Below are positions 1 through 6,525 of a stretch of 10,912 nucleotides of DNA, one piece after another. The notes beneath the pieces were generated by a model. It had not been told where the DNA came from, searched no databases, and saw only the letters and a program-made list of their open reading frames with translations. Made by a program: the position numbers and the translations under genes. Origin of the DNA: Betaproteobacteria bacterium (GTDB taxonomy: Bacteria; Pseudomonadota; Gammaproteobacteria; Burkholderiales; Burkholderiaceae_C); assembly GCA_009918225.1 (NCBI GenBank), contig RGEP01000039.1:1-10912 (forward strand). The letters are read 5' to 3'. Each line of letters opens with the position of its first letter. Positions within the stretch are counted from its first letter, which is position 1.

Positions 1-798
1 GGTGCGGCTCAGGTCCACCCCCAGGTGCTTGAGCTTGCGGTACAGGTGGGTGCGTTCCAGCCCAGTTTTTTCGGCCACGCGGGTCATGCTGCCGTTTTCT
101 TTGGCCAGGTGGTATTCGAAGTAGCTCTTCTCGAAGGCATCGCGCGCTTCGCGCAGCGGGCGGTCGAGTTCAAAGCTTTGCTGGCTGCCACTGTTGGTGT
201 GGCTCTGGCCCATGCTGTAGCGCTCACCCTCGGCTGAGCTGCTGTGCCCAGGCACGCCTGCACCCCACTGGCCGCTGGCCGCTGGGGCCTCAGCGCCACC
301 AAATGCTGCGGGGGCGCCCGTGCCCGGGCGGTTGACCAGGCCCGCGTTGGCGCCCACGGGGCCGGCTGAAGCGGCTGAAGCGGCGGCTGTCCCCTGCACC
401 GCCGCCGGTGCGTTGGCCGCCCCACGAGGGTCGGACCCGCGGTTGAGGCCTTCTTCCACGGCGCGCAGCAGCTTTTGCAGCGTCACCGGTTTTTCCAGGA
501 AGGCAGCGGCACCGAACTTCATGGCCTCCACCGCGGTGTCGATGGTGCCGTGTCCGGACATCATGATCACCGGCATGGTGAGCTGCCCGGTGCTGTTCCA
601 TTCCTTGAGCAGCGTGATGCCGTCCACATCGGGCATCCAGATGTCCAGGAGCACCAAATCGGGCTGCAGCTTTTCGCGGAGCACGCGCGCGTGTGCCGCG
701 TCCTCGGCCGCCTCTACCGTGTGCCCTTCATCGGAAAGGATCTCTGTCAGCAGCGCGCGGATGCCGAGTTCGTCGTCGACGACAAGTATGGTGGCCAT
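1..798 (-). CDS. ntrX: NtrX-like response regulator without AAA+ domain (3' end cut by window)
   Basis: Cytoplasmic response regulator, probable partner of the NtrY-type kinase just upstream. The frame is open without a stop for 266 codons to the window edge. Residues 1-120 are a receiver domain: acidic pair D8-D9, phospho-acceptor D52 in LLDIWMPD, S81 in MMSGHG and K103 in LEKP. Residues 121-206 are an Ala/Gly/Pro/Ser-rich linker that includes a 9-bp tandem duplication at 364-381. Residues 212-263 are a Fis-type helix-turn-helix with NtrX hallmarks (REARDAFEKSYFEYHL, then MTRVAEKTGLERTHLYRKL). Full NtrX proteins of about 450 residues carry a sigma54-interacting AAA+ ATPase between these parts; here it is absent, so classical sigma54 activation is not expected. 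The ATG at 798 lies 5 nt after the kinase stop, with GAGG overlapping that stop, so translation is probably coupled. The stop should lie within a few codons beyond the window. Family call is firm; the pairing is inferred from context. Confidence 0.9.
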   Translation of the reverse strand, partial: MATILVVDDELGIRALLTEILSDEGHTVEAAEDAAHARVLREKLQPDLVLLDIWMPDVDGITLLKEWNSTGQLTMPVIMMSGHGTIDTAVEAMKFGAAAFLEKPVTLQKLLRAVEEGLNRGSDPRGAANAPAAVQGTAAASAASAGPVGANAGLVNRPGTGAPAAFGGAEAPAASGQWGAGVPGHSSSAEGERYSMGQSHTNSGSQQSFELDRPLREARDAFEKSYFEYHLAKENGSMTRVAEKTGLERTHLYRKLKHLGVDLSRT

Positions 799-803
799 GT
801 ACC

Positions 804-3086
804 TCAGTGCGTCGGCTCGGGTGCCATGGGGGCAGCCGCTGCAGTCGCCAGTTTTGAAAATGATAACGAAACCTGCGCCCCTTGAACCTCGGGTCCGTCC
901 TGGGGTTGGTCGCGCCGGTTGCCCAGGCGGATGCGCGCGCCGTGCTCGTCGGCGATCTTTCGCACCACGGCCAGGCCCAGGCCGGTGCCCTTGGCCTTGG
1001 TGGTCACGTAGGGCTCAAAGGCGCGCTTCATGACCTTTTCGGCGAATCCCGGGCCGTTGTCCAGCACCTTCAGCCGCACGGCACGAATCTGCCCGTCTTC
1101 GTTGCGCGCGGCCTCGGTTTGCAGCGTCACCAGGCCATCGGCCTGCGCCTCAACCGCGTCCAGCGCGTTTTGGGTGAGGTTGTGGATCACCTGGCGCAGC
1201 TGCGACGCATCCCCCAGGATCGGGGGCAGGGCCGGGGCCAAGGCCAGCTTCAGCCGCCCCTGTTCCATCATGGCGCCGTACAGGCCCGTCACCTCCAGCA
1301 CCAGGGCATTGAGGTCCAACGGGGCCAGTTGGGCCGAGGGCAAGCGGGCATAGTCGCGAAAGTCGTTCACCAGGCGCTGCATGCCCTGCACCTGGGCCAC
1401 GATGGTGGACACCGAGCGTGCCAACAGCTGCTGGTCACCGCCTTCGAGCTTGGCTTCCAGCTTGTGCTGCAGCCGCTCGGCTGAGAGCTGAATGGGTGTG
1501 AGCGGGTTCTTGATTTCATGGGCCAGGCGCCGCGCCACTTCGCTCCAGGCGGCCGACCGTTGCGCTGAAATCACCTCGCTGATGTCGTCAAACACCATCA
1601 GCCACTGCCCCAGGGGCAGCCGTGCGCCCCGCACCAGCAGGGTCAGGGTGTCCTGTTCGCCGCTGCTCACGTGCAGCTCGAAGGAGTCCTGCCAGTGGTC
1701 GCGTTCTCCCGTCTCGGGGCTGTGGGCGTGCAGCTCAAAGCGGTTCCAGATGGCCTCGGCAAAGTCGAACAAGCCGGGCACGTCTTCCAAGCCATGGCCT
1801 CGGTACACCGAAATCGGCAGCCGCAGGATCCGCGTGGCCCCCGGGTTGACGGTGTCAATGTGGCGCTGGGCGTCGAACACGATCACACCGGCGCTCAGGC
1901 TGTCCAGGATGGTCTGCAGCCGGGTGCGTCCGGTTTCCAGTTGCAGCAAGCTGCCCTGCAGCTGTGATCGCGCCTGGCGCAACTGCTCGGTCATGTCGGC
2001 AAAGCTGCGGGTCAGGCCGCCCACTTCGTCCTTGGAGGCGAACACCGGTTTGGTGCTGAGGTCGCCAGCGGCCACCTGCCGCATGCCGTCGGCCAGCAGC
2101 AGCAGGGGCTTGGCCAGCTGCTGGCCCAGCACCGCGGCCAAGATGACCGCGCCCAACACCGTCAGGATCAAGGACAAGGTGAGGGTGCCGATGTACACCT
2201 GCCGCAAGCCGTCGCGCGCCAGCGCCCGCTGCTGGTATTCGGTATAGGCCACCTGCACCGCCAGCGCATTGCGAACCAGCTCGGCCGGCACGGCCTGCAC
2301 CGCCATCAGGTAGCGGGCCTCTTCCACCAGGCCCAGCGCGCGCGTGGGCAGGGCGGCCAGGGCCCGCACCCGCACGCCCTGCAGCGCCGCGCTTGATCCG
2401 GCTTCCGCGCCACTGGCGTCGTCCAGGCCTTCGAGCTGGCTCACATACGGCACCTGGCGCGCCTGGCGCAGTTGTGAGCCGGCCGGCCGCTCGGTCAACA
2501 GCGCTCCGGCCTGCCCGCTGCTGGCGGACAACAGCACCTGCCCATTGGGTCCGAGCACCGCCAATTCGTTGGCCTCCAGTTGTGCGCGCAGCCGTTCGAG
2601 CTGGCGCACCGATGGCGACTCGTCCTGGTCCGCCAGGCGCAGCGCGGCTTCGCGGGTGCGGCGCCCCAGCTCGCTGACGGTGTCGTCCAAGGTGCTCTTG
2701 CCCAAAGACAAGCCCGCGTCCAAAGCGATCTGCACCCGCTCATCAAACCAGCTTTCAATGCTGCGCGAGACGAACTGGTAGCTCACCAGGTACAGCAGCA
2801 AGCCCGGCACCACACCCACCAAGGCGAAGATGCCGGCCAGCTTGGTCAGCAGCACGCTGCCGAATTTGCCCCGACGGGTGCGCACGGCCAGCCTCACCGC
2901 GGCGATGATGATGACCAGGGCCAAGACCACCGCCACGGTGACATTGATGCGGAACAGCCACAGCAGCTGGGCCTCGGTGATGCGCACCACGTCGCTGGTC
3001 AGCGCCAGGGCGAAAAACACCACCAGCACCAGCGCGGTGACCACCACCGCGGCCAGGGCCCAGGCCCAGCGAGCCTGCTTGCTCAT
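804..3086 (-). CDS. ntrY: NtrY-type membrane sensor histidine kinase (760 aa)
   Basis: Inner-membrane sensor kinase that autophosphorylates on histidine and passes phosphate to the downstream regulator. Residue order: membrane segments at about 8-31, 41-65 and 80-104, a periplasmic sensor region about 105-297, a fourth membrane segment about 298-320, HAMP about 321-373, PAS about 390-503, then the kinase core. The phospho-accepting His is H523 in RRLAHEIKNP; the N box is HNLTQNALDA (N640); the G1 box is DNGPGF (D676); the G2 box is GTGLGL (700-705). This is the NtrY family layout. The frame is open back to 3212, but I chose the ATG at 3086: it has GAGG 5 nt upstream, sits 7 nt after the DUF4390 stop, and begins just before the first membrane helix. 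NtrYX systems have been linked to nitrogen and redox/respiratory control; the signal here cannot be read from sequence. Confidence 0.93.
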   Translation of the reverse strand: MSKQARWAWALAAVVVTALVLVVFFALALTSDVVRITEAQLLWLFRINVTVAVVLALVIIIAAVRLAVRTRRGKFGSVLLTKLAGIFALVGVVPGLLLYLVSYQFVSRSIESWFDERVQIALDAGLSLGKSTLDDTVSELGRRTREAALRLADQDESPSVRQLERLRAQLEANELAVLGPNGQVLLSASSGQAGALLTERPAGSQLRQARQVPYVSQLEGLDDASGAEAGSSAALQGVRVRALAALPTRALGLVEEARYLMAVQAVPAELVRNALAVQVAYTEYQQRALARDGLRQVYIGTLTLSLILTVLGAVILAAVLGQQLAKPLLLLADGMRQVAAGDLSTKPVFASKDEVGGLTRSFADMTEQLRQARSQLQGSLLQLETGRTRLQTILDSLSAGVIVFDAQRHIDTVNPGATRILRLPISVYRGHGLEDVPGLFDFAEAIWNRFELHAHSPETGERDHWQDSFELHVSSGEQDTLTLLVRGARLPLGQWLMVFDDISEVISAQRSAAWSEVARRLAHEIKNPLTPIQLSAERLQHKLEAKLEGGDQQLLARSVSTIVAQVQGMQRLVNDFRDYARLPSAQLAPLDLNALVLEVTGLYGAMMEQGRLKLALAPALPPILGDASQLRQVIHNLTQNALDAVEAQADGLVTLQTEAARNEDGQIRAVRLKVLDNGPGFAEKVMKRAFEPYVTTKAKGTGLGLAVVRKIADEHGARIRLGNRRDQPQDGPEVQGAQVSLSFSKLATAAAAPMAPEPTH

Positions 3087-3093
3087 GCGGGCC

Positions 3094-3777
3094 TCAGGGC
3101 TCCAGCCTGAGGGTGCGCTCGACCCCCAGGCTCCACTCGGTGCCTGAGCCCAGACCGAATTGCATGGGGCGGGGCAGCTGGTTGATGTCGAGCTTCCAGG
3201 AGAACTCGGCATAGTGCCGCTCGCCGGCCTCGGCCTGGCCAGGGTCGGCCACCTGCCAGCGCCCCAAGCGGCTGACCGCAGTCAGGGCATCTTCCAAGCG
3301 GGCATGGTTCTGTGCAATCGATCCCAGGGTGACCCGGTAGACACCGGTCAGGGGCTGAAAGCTCAGCCGCCACTGCCGTTCGACCCGCGCCACGCGGGCA
3401 TCGCGCCAGTACCACCGCGGGCGAAACAGGGCTGCCGAGGCTTGGAAATACAAGGGCACGCCGCGGCTGAGCGCGTCTTCGACGGCCGGCGGCAAGTGCA
3501 CCCGCAGGTCAAAGTCCAGCAGCACCGCGCCGTCTTCGCGGCGCAGGCTCAGGGTCTGCACCTCCACGCCGGGGGCGTCACCGCGGTTTTGGGCTTTGGC
3601 GGTGTCGGCCAAGCCCAGGCCTGCCAGGCCAGCCAGGCCAGTCAGGCCCAGAGCGGCGCTGCTGGCCTGCAGGGCCCACCCCCCCGCGCCAGCCGCAGCT
3701 GCGCGCAAGACGGCCCGCCGTGCCGGCTGGGGCTCGGCCTGTTCGGCTCGGTTTAGGGGGCGTTGAGGGCGGTTCAA
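3094..3777 (-). CDS. DUF4390 exported protein, Tat-like signal, probable TTG start (227 aa)
   Basis: Protein of unknown function recognised as DUF4390 (core from about residue 69 to the C terminus, with VPLYFQASAALFRPRWYWRD and the later FSWKLDINQLPRPMQFGL). No ATG exists near the expected 5' end; the only in-frame ATG, at 4020, would overlap rsmB by about 250 bp in another frame. The best start is TTG at 3777, whose TTGA overlaps the rsmB stop, giving a length normal for the family. No clear Shine-Dalgarno precedes it, so expression may depend on translational coupling. The N terminus looks like a twin-arginine signal: R20-R21 in ARRAVLR, a hydrophobic stretch to about 57, and a possible AKA-Q cleavage site after A62. 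The product is therefore probably periplasmic. Downstream, ntrY follows after 7 nt, suggesting a role near that sensor. Family call good; start moderately sure. Confidence 0.8.
   Translation of the reverse strand: MNRPQRPLNRAEQAEPQPARRAVLRAAAAGAGGWALQASSAALGLTGLAGLAGLGLADTAKAQNRGDAPGVEVQTLSLRREDGAVLLDFDLRVHLPPAVEDALSRGVPLYFQASAALFRPRWYWRDARVARVERQWRLSFQPLTGVYRVTLGSIAQNHARLEDALTAVSRLGRWQVADPGQAEAGERHYAEFSWKLDINQLPRPMQFGLGSGTEWSLGVERTLRLEP
3615..3650 (-). repeat. Four imperfect 9-bp tandem units in the DUF4390 signal peptide
   Basis: Four adjacent 9-bp units based on CCAGGCCAG (plus strand) run from 3615 to 3650; the two middle ones are identical and the outer two differ by two bases. They encode the Gly-Leu-Ala repeats (GLTGLAGLAGLGL) in the hydrophobic core of the signal peptide. 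Because the unit is a multiple of three, gain or loss of a unit would keep the frame and only change the hydrophobic-core length. Confidence 0.75.
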
Positions 3778-5255
3778 GGCTTGTGCAGCAGGGCGTAGAA
3801 GAAGCCGTCGCAAGCCGGTTGGGGCCTGCCCGGCGCAGCGGCTGCGCCGGACGAAGGATTGTCGGTCAGGGGCAGCAGGTGCCCTGGGGAAGCCGGGTCG
3901 AGGACCGCGGCGGGCAGGCCGTGGCGTTGCAAAAAAGCATCGATTTGCTCGGCGCCCTCGGCCTTGAAGACCGAACACGTGGCGTAAAGCAGACAGCCAC
4001 CGGGCCGCACCAGGGGCCATAGGGCGTCCAGCAGTTCAGCCTGCAGGCGAACCAGGGCCGCGATGTCGCTGTCGCGGCGCAACCAGCGGGCATCGGGCTG
4101 GCGCCGCACGATGCCCGAAGCGCTGCACGGGGCATCCAGCAGCACCGCGTCGAAGGGCTGGCCGTCCCACCAGGTCTGCACTGCGCGGGCATCGACGGCC
4201 CTCAGTTCGGTTTGGCCGGCAGCGGCACTGGGCCCCGGCTGCGGCCAGGGCAGGTTCAGCCGCCGCAGGTTGTCTTCCACACGCTTCAGGCGCTGCGCAT
4301 CGGCATCCAGGGCCCACAGGTCCAGGTCGGCCAGCTCCAGCAGGTGGGCGGTTTTGCCTCCGGGCGCCGCGCAGGCATCCAGTACCCGTGGCCGTGGGCT
4401 TGCAGGCGTGCCAGCCGCCTGGCCCAGCCGCTTGAGACCGCGCAGCAGCAGCGGTGCTGCCAGTTGTGCGGCGGCGTCTTGCACCGACCAGTGGCCCTGT
4501 GCGAAGCCGGGGATCTGGTCCACCGGCACCGCGCGTTCCAGCACCACGGCCTGGGGCAAGGCGGTGGCCAGGGGCTCGGGTGCTGGGCCTGGGCCTGGGC
4601 CACCGCTGCAGGCTGGGCCGCCCAGGGCTGCGGCGGGCAGCGCAAGCGGCTGCCAGGCCAGGCCGGCGGTGTCCAGCGCGGGCGCCAGGGCTTGCACTCC
4701 TCCATATCGGGCATGGGCCCGCAGGGTCAGGGGTGGGTGCTGTTGCGCGGCTTGCATCACCGCCTCGGCGGCCTGTGGCCAGTCGTGTTGCAGGCGGCGA
4801 ACCCACCACGCCGGGTGGTTGTGGCGGCCGGCCGGGCTTTTGGCCACCAGCGCGGCCAGCCCCGGGCCCTGGCGCAGGGCATTGCGCAGCACCGCGTTCA
4901 CAAAGCCCTTGCTGTGTGGTGCCAGGCGCGCAGTGCCTTTCACGGCTTCGTCCACCAGTGCATGGGCGCTGTAGGGTGGGGCGTCCAAGGGCCACATCAA
5001 GGCCAGTGCACAGGTCAGCAGCGCGTCCACCTCAGGAGCCGGGGGGCGCGCCACCAGGGCGTCTTTGGCGGCCTCGGCGCTGCCGCGCCAGCGCATGACA
5101 TGGAAGCCCAAAGCCTGACAGCCGGCCCGCCATGCGGGGGGCAGTTGCGCCAGGGCGTCGGGCAGGGATGCGCCACCGCGCACCCGCATCAACAGGCGCG
5201 CGGTGTGCTCGAGTTGCTGGTGCAGGCTGGGCGCGCCGCCGCCGGTTCGGCTCAT
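3774..5255 (-). CDS. rsmB: RsmB, 16S rRNA (cytosine-967-C5)-methyltransferase (493 aa)
   Basis: Cytoplasmic SAM-dependent enzyme that makes m5C967 in 16S rRNA before subunit assembly. The N-terminal NusB-like RNA-binding domain covers about residues 10-135 (HSKGFVNAVLRNALRQ at 114-129). The catalytic Rossmann domain covers about 285-493: SAM motif I DACAAPGGKT (293-302), acidic residues in WALDADA, motif IV DAPCSASG (374-381, Cys377), and motif VI ATCS (Cys427), the second of the two cysteines used by m5C RNA methyltransferases. At 493 residues it is longer than E. coli RsmB (about 429), partly from a Gly/Pro-rich insert at about 208-231 encoded by a small repeat. ATG at 5255 starts just before the conserved N terminus; no strong Shine-Dalgarno is visible. 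It is the first gene of the rsmB-DUF4390-ntrY-ntrX run and is divergent from folE. Confidence 0.95.
   Translation of the reverse strand: MSRTGGGAPSLHQQLEHTARLLMRVRGGASLPDALAQLPPAWRAGCQALGFHVMRWRGSAEAAKDALVARPPAPEVDALLTCALALMWPLDAPPYSAHALVDEAVKGTARLAPHSKGFVNAVLRNALRQGPGLAALVAKSPAGRHNHPAWWVRRLQHDWPQAAEAVMQAAQQHPPLTLRAHARYGGVQALAPALDTAGLAWQPLALPAAALGGPACSGGPGPGPAPEPLATALPQAVVLERAVPVDQIPGFAQGHWSVQDAAAQLAAPLLLRGLKRLGQAAGTPASPRPRVLDACAAPGGKTAHLLELADLDLWALDADAQRLKRVEDNLRRLNLPWPQPGPSAAAGQTELRAVDARAVQTWWDGQPFDAVLLDAPCSASGIVRRQPDARWLRRDSDIAALVRLQAELLDALWPLVRPGGCLLYATCSVFKAEGAEQIDAFLQRHGLPAAVLDPASPGHLLPLTDNPSSGAAAAPGRPQPACDGFFYALLHKP
4584..4601 (-). repeat. Three TGGGCC hexamers encoding a Gly-Pro linker in RsmB
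   Basis: Three perfect copies of TGGGCC (plus strand) lie in tandem and encode the GPGPGP stretch at about residues 219-224 of RsmB, between the RNA-binding and catalytic domains. The repeat is in frame and is best read as a flexible, length-variable linker. Confidence 0.6.
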
Positions 5256-5421
5256 GGCAGGCAGTCTAGCCGCCGCCCGGCCTCGGGCCAGCCGCCCACG
5301 CCTAGAGCCATGTCAAGGTTGCTCGAAGGGCCATCGGCAGGGCCACCCGTTCGGGCGCACAATCGACAGCGGAAGCCGCTTTGTGCAGTACCGGCGCCTT
5401 CCTCCATGGGCCTTGCCGCCC

Positions 5422-5434
5422 GTGCGCTGCGCAC
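5422..5434. promoter_or_regulatory. 13-bp perfect palindrome upstream of folE
   Basis: GTGCGC-T-GCGCAC is a perfect inverted repeat around one central base, ending 26 bp before the folE ATG and 11 bp before its Shine-Dalgarno. It could be an operator half-site pair or a small leader hairpin (GTGC/GCAC stem with a 5-nt loop). In GC-rich DNA such a palindrome may also be chance. Confidence 0.25.
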
Positions 5435-5445
5435 CGCAGCCCTAC

Positions 5446-5450
5446 AGGAG
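5446..5450 (+). promoter_or_regulatory. folE: Ribosome binding site of folE
   Basis: AGGAG lies 10 nt before the ATG at 5461 and decides the folE start. The open frame continues back to 5203 without a comparable signal, and the conserved protein begins after 5461. Confidence 0.7.
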
Positions 5451-5460
5451 CACACTCCAC

Positions 5461-6195
5461 ATGTCCGCTACCACCTTGCCGGGGCTCTTCCGTTCGGAAG
5501 AAGAGCTCAGCCGCCTGCCTGCCTCCGAGCGCATCCGCTACCGCCTGATCGGTGCTGATTGCCGCTACCACGCCAATGACAACATCTCGGCCCATATCCG
5601 CGAGGGCGAGCTCGAAGAGCTCAAGTCCGAGGTGGCCAAGCAGATGCAAGGCGTGCTCAAGTCCTTGGTGATCGACACCGAAAGCGACCACAACACCAAC
5701 GAGACCGCGCAACGCGTGGCCAAGATGTTTGTGGAAGAGGTGTTCCGTGGCCGCTATGTGCCCATGCCTTCGGTCACGGAGTTCCCGAACTTCTCGCGCT
5801 TGAACGAGCTGATGATCGTGGGCCCCATCAAGGTGCGCAGCGCCTGCTCGCACCACCTGTGCCCCATCATTGGCCGCGTGTGGATCGGCATCATGCCCAA
5901 CGAGTTTTCCAACCTCATCGGCTTGAGCAAATACGCCCGCATCTGTGACTGGGTGATGAGCCGACCGCAGATTCAGGAAGAGGCCGTCACCATGCTGGCT
6001 GAAGAACTGCAAAACCGCGTCAAGCCCGATGGCCTGGCCATCGTGATGGAAGCCGACCACTTCTGCATGCATTGGCGCGGCGTCAAGGACGACGAGTCGG
6101 TGATGACGAATTCCGTGATGCGCGGAGCCTTCCTGCGCGACGCCAACCTGCGCCGTGAATTCCTGTCCCTCATGGCCAACAAGAACCGCGGCTGA
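5461..6195 (+). CDS. folE: GTP cyclohydrolase I FolE (244 aa)
   Basis: Cytoplasmic zinc enzyme converting GTP to 7,8-dihydroneopterin triphosphate and formate, the first step of tetrahydrofolate synthesis; in bacteria that make queuosine the same product also feeds the QueD-QueE-QueC branch. Zinc ligands are visible as C129 and H132 in SACSHHLCP and C202 in ADHFCMHWRG; H131 corresponds to the catalytic His of E. coli HCEHH-type sites. Also typical are NETAQRVAKMFVEEVF (80-95) and IGLSKYARICDWVMSRPQIQEE (153-174). The protein has about 40 residues before the core and is longer than the 222-residue E. coli enzyme. The ATG at 5461 has AGGAG upstream. It is the only intact plus-strand gene, followed after 23 nt by the remains of a BLUF gene, with which it was probably co-transcribed. 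Confidence 0.95.
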   Translation: MSATTLPGLFRSEEELSRLPASERIRYRLIGADCRYHANDNISAHIREGELEELKSEVAKQMQGVLKSLVIDTESDHNTNETAQRVAKMFVEEVFRGRYVPMPSVTEFPNFSRLNELMIVGPIKVRSACSHHLCPIIGRVWIGIMPNEFSNLIGLSKYARICDWVMSRPQIQEEAVTMLAEELQNRVKPDGLAIVMEADHFCMHWRGVKDDESVMTNSVMRGAFLRDANLRREFLSLMANKNRG

Positions 6196-6218
6196 TTGCC
6201 GCATACCGCACACGCACC

Positions 6219-6439
6219 ATGCTGGTTCGACTCATGTACTGCAGCCGCGCGGCCACAGGTGCCAGCGGCGCTTTGCGGGCTGGACCATGGGCCAGGTCAA
6301 CATGGCGCGCATCAACACCGCCATGCTCTTGAAGTATTCCGAGCGTCCTTCCCTTGACCCGTATTCGGTGTCGGGTCGGGTGACCATGGCCTTGTTCGAG
6401 GAACTGTTGGCCACCGCTGCCGTGGTGGGCGACCGCTAG
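6219..6439 (+). pseudogene. BLUF blue-light photoreceptor gene with internal deletion and frameshift
   Basis: Remnant of a BLUF-domain (FAD blue-light sensor) gene. The ATG at 6219 opens a typical BLUF N terminus, MLVRLMYCSRAA, including the Tyr (Y7) that hydrogen-bonds the flavin network. The frame then turns to nonsense and stops at 6332, a 37-residue product. From about 6258 another frame encodes a typical BLUF C terminus, RRFAGWTMGQVNMARINTAM and on to DPYSVSGRVTMALFEELLAT, ending at TAG 6437-6439; the W-x-M of the last BLUF strand is present. The fused remnant is 221 nt, so against a usual length near 140-150 residues about 200-230 bp (most of the flavin-binding core) are missing, with a shift of one base modulo three. 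No product can bind flavin. It lies 23 nt behind folE. Family recognised from both ends; an assembly error is the alternative explanation. Confidence 0.82.
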
Positions 6440-6480
6440 CGCGCGGTGGGCTTGGGGCGAAAGCTTCCGGGCGTTCCCAA

Positions 6481-6517
6481 CATCGGCCGTGTGGCCAAGG
6501 CCAGTGAGCCGCCGATG
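6481..6517. terminator. Possible bidirectional hairpin between convergent genes
   Basis: CATCGGC (6481-6487) and GCCGATG (6511-6517) form a perfect 7-bp inverted repeat; the 23-nt interior carries TGGCC-AA-GGCCA (6492-6503). It sits between the BLUF remnant and the converging end of the LemA gene, where a shared terminator would be expected. There is no run of T on either side, so it is not a classical intrinsic terminator. The rest of 6440-6525 shows nothing recognisable. Confidence 0.3.
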
Positions 6518-6525
6518 GCCCCACC

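Larger units (their letters stand above)
5256..5460. promoter_or_regulatory. Divergent intergenic region between rsmB and folE
   Basis: This 205-bp stretch contains no credible gene and must hold the promoters for the leftward rsmB operon and the rightward folE. A CACAAT element at 5358-5363 resembles a plus-strand -10 box but has no convincing -35 hexamer 16-18 bp upstream. Just after it, AGCGG-AAG-CCGCT (5368-5380) can form a small hairpin in the folE leader. No good sigma70 pair was found for rsmB. Promoter placement is tentative; only the regulatory nature of the region is reasonably safe. Confidence 0.4.

Noticed and set aside
804..3212. 802-codon version of the kinase starting at 3212
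   Set aside because: The extra 42 residues overlap the DUF4390 coding end and are low-complexity; ATG 3086 has a Shine-Dalgarno and directly precedes the first membrane helix.
3094..4020. 308-codon ATG-started version of the DUF4390 gene
   Set aside because: It would overlap rsmB by about 250 bp, and its extra N terminus is Arg/Pro-rich shadow sequence that would bury the signal peptide.
5203..5460. Upstream extension of the folE frame
   Set aside because: It runs through the rsmB start and the intergenic region without a family match; ATG 5461 has AGGAG.
5256..5460. Riboswitch (for example THF or preQ1) upstream of folE
   Set aside because: I see only short hairpins and no recognisable conserved riboswitch core.
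4212..5558. Plus-strand frame of 448 codons opposite rsmB
   Set aside because: Low-complexity Gln/Gly/Ala product; the opposite strand encodes a textbook RsmB.
6155..6439. 94-codon ORF as a real small gene behind folE
   Set aside because: It begins inside folE out of frame; only its last about 57 residues are meaningful, and they are the C terminus of a BLUF protein.
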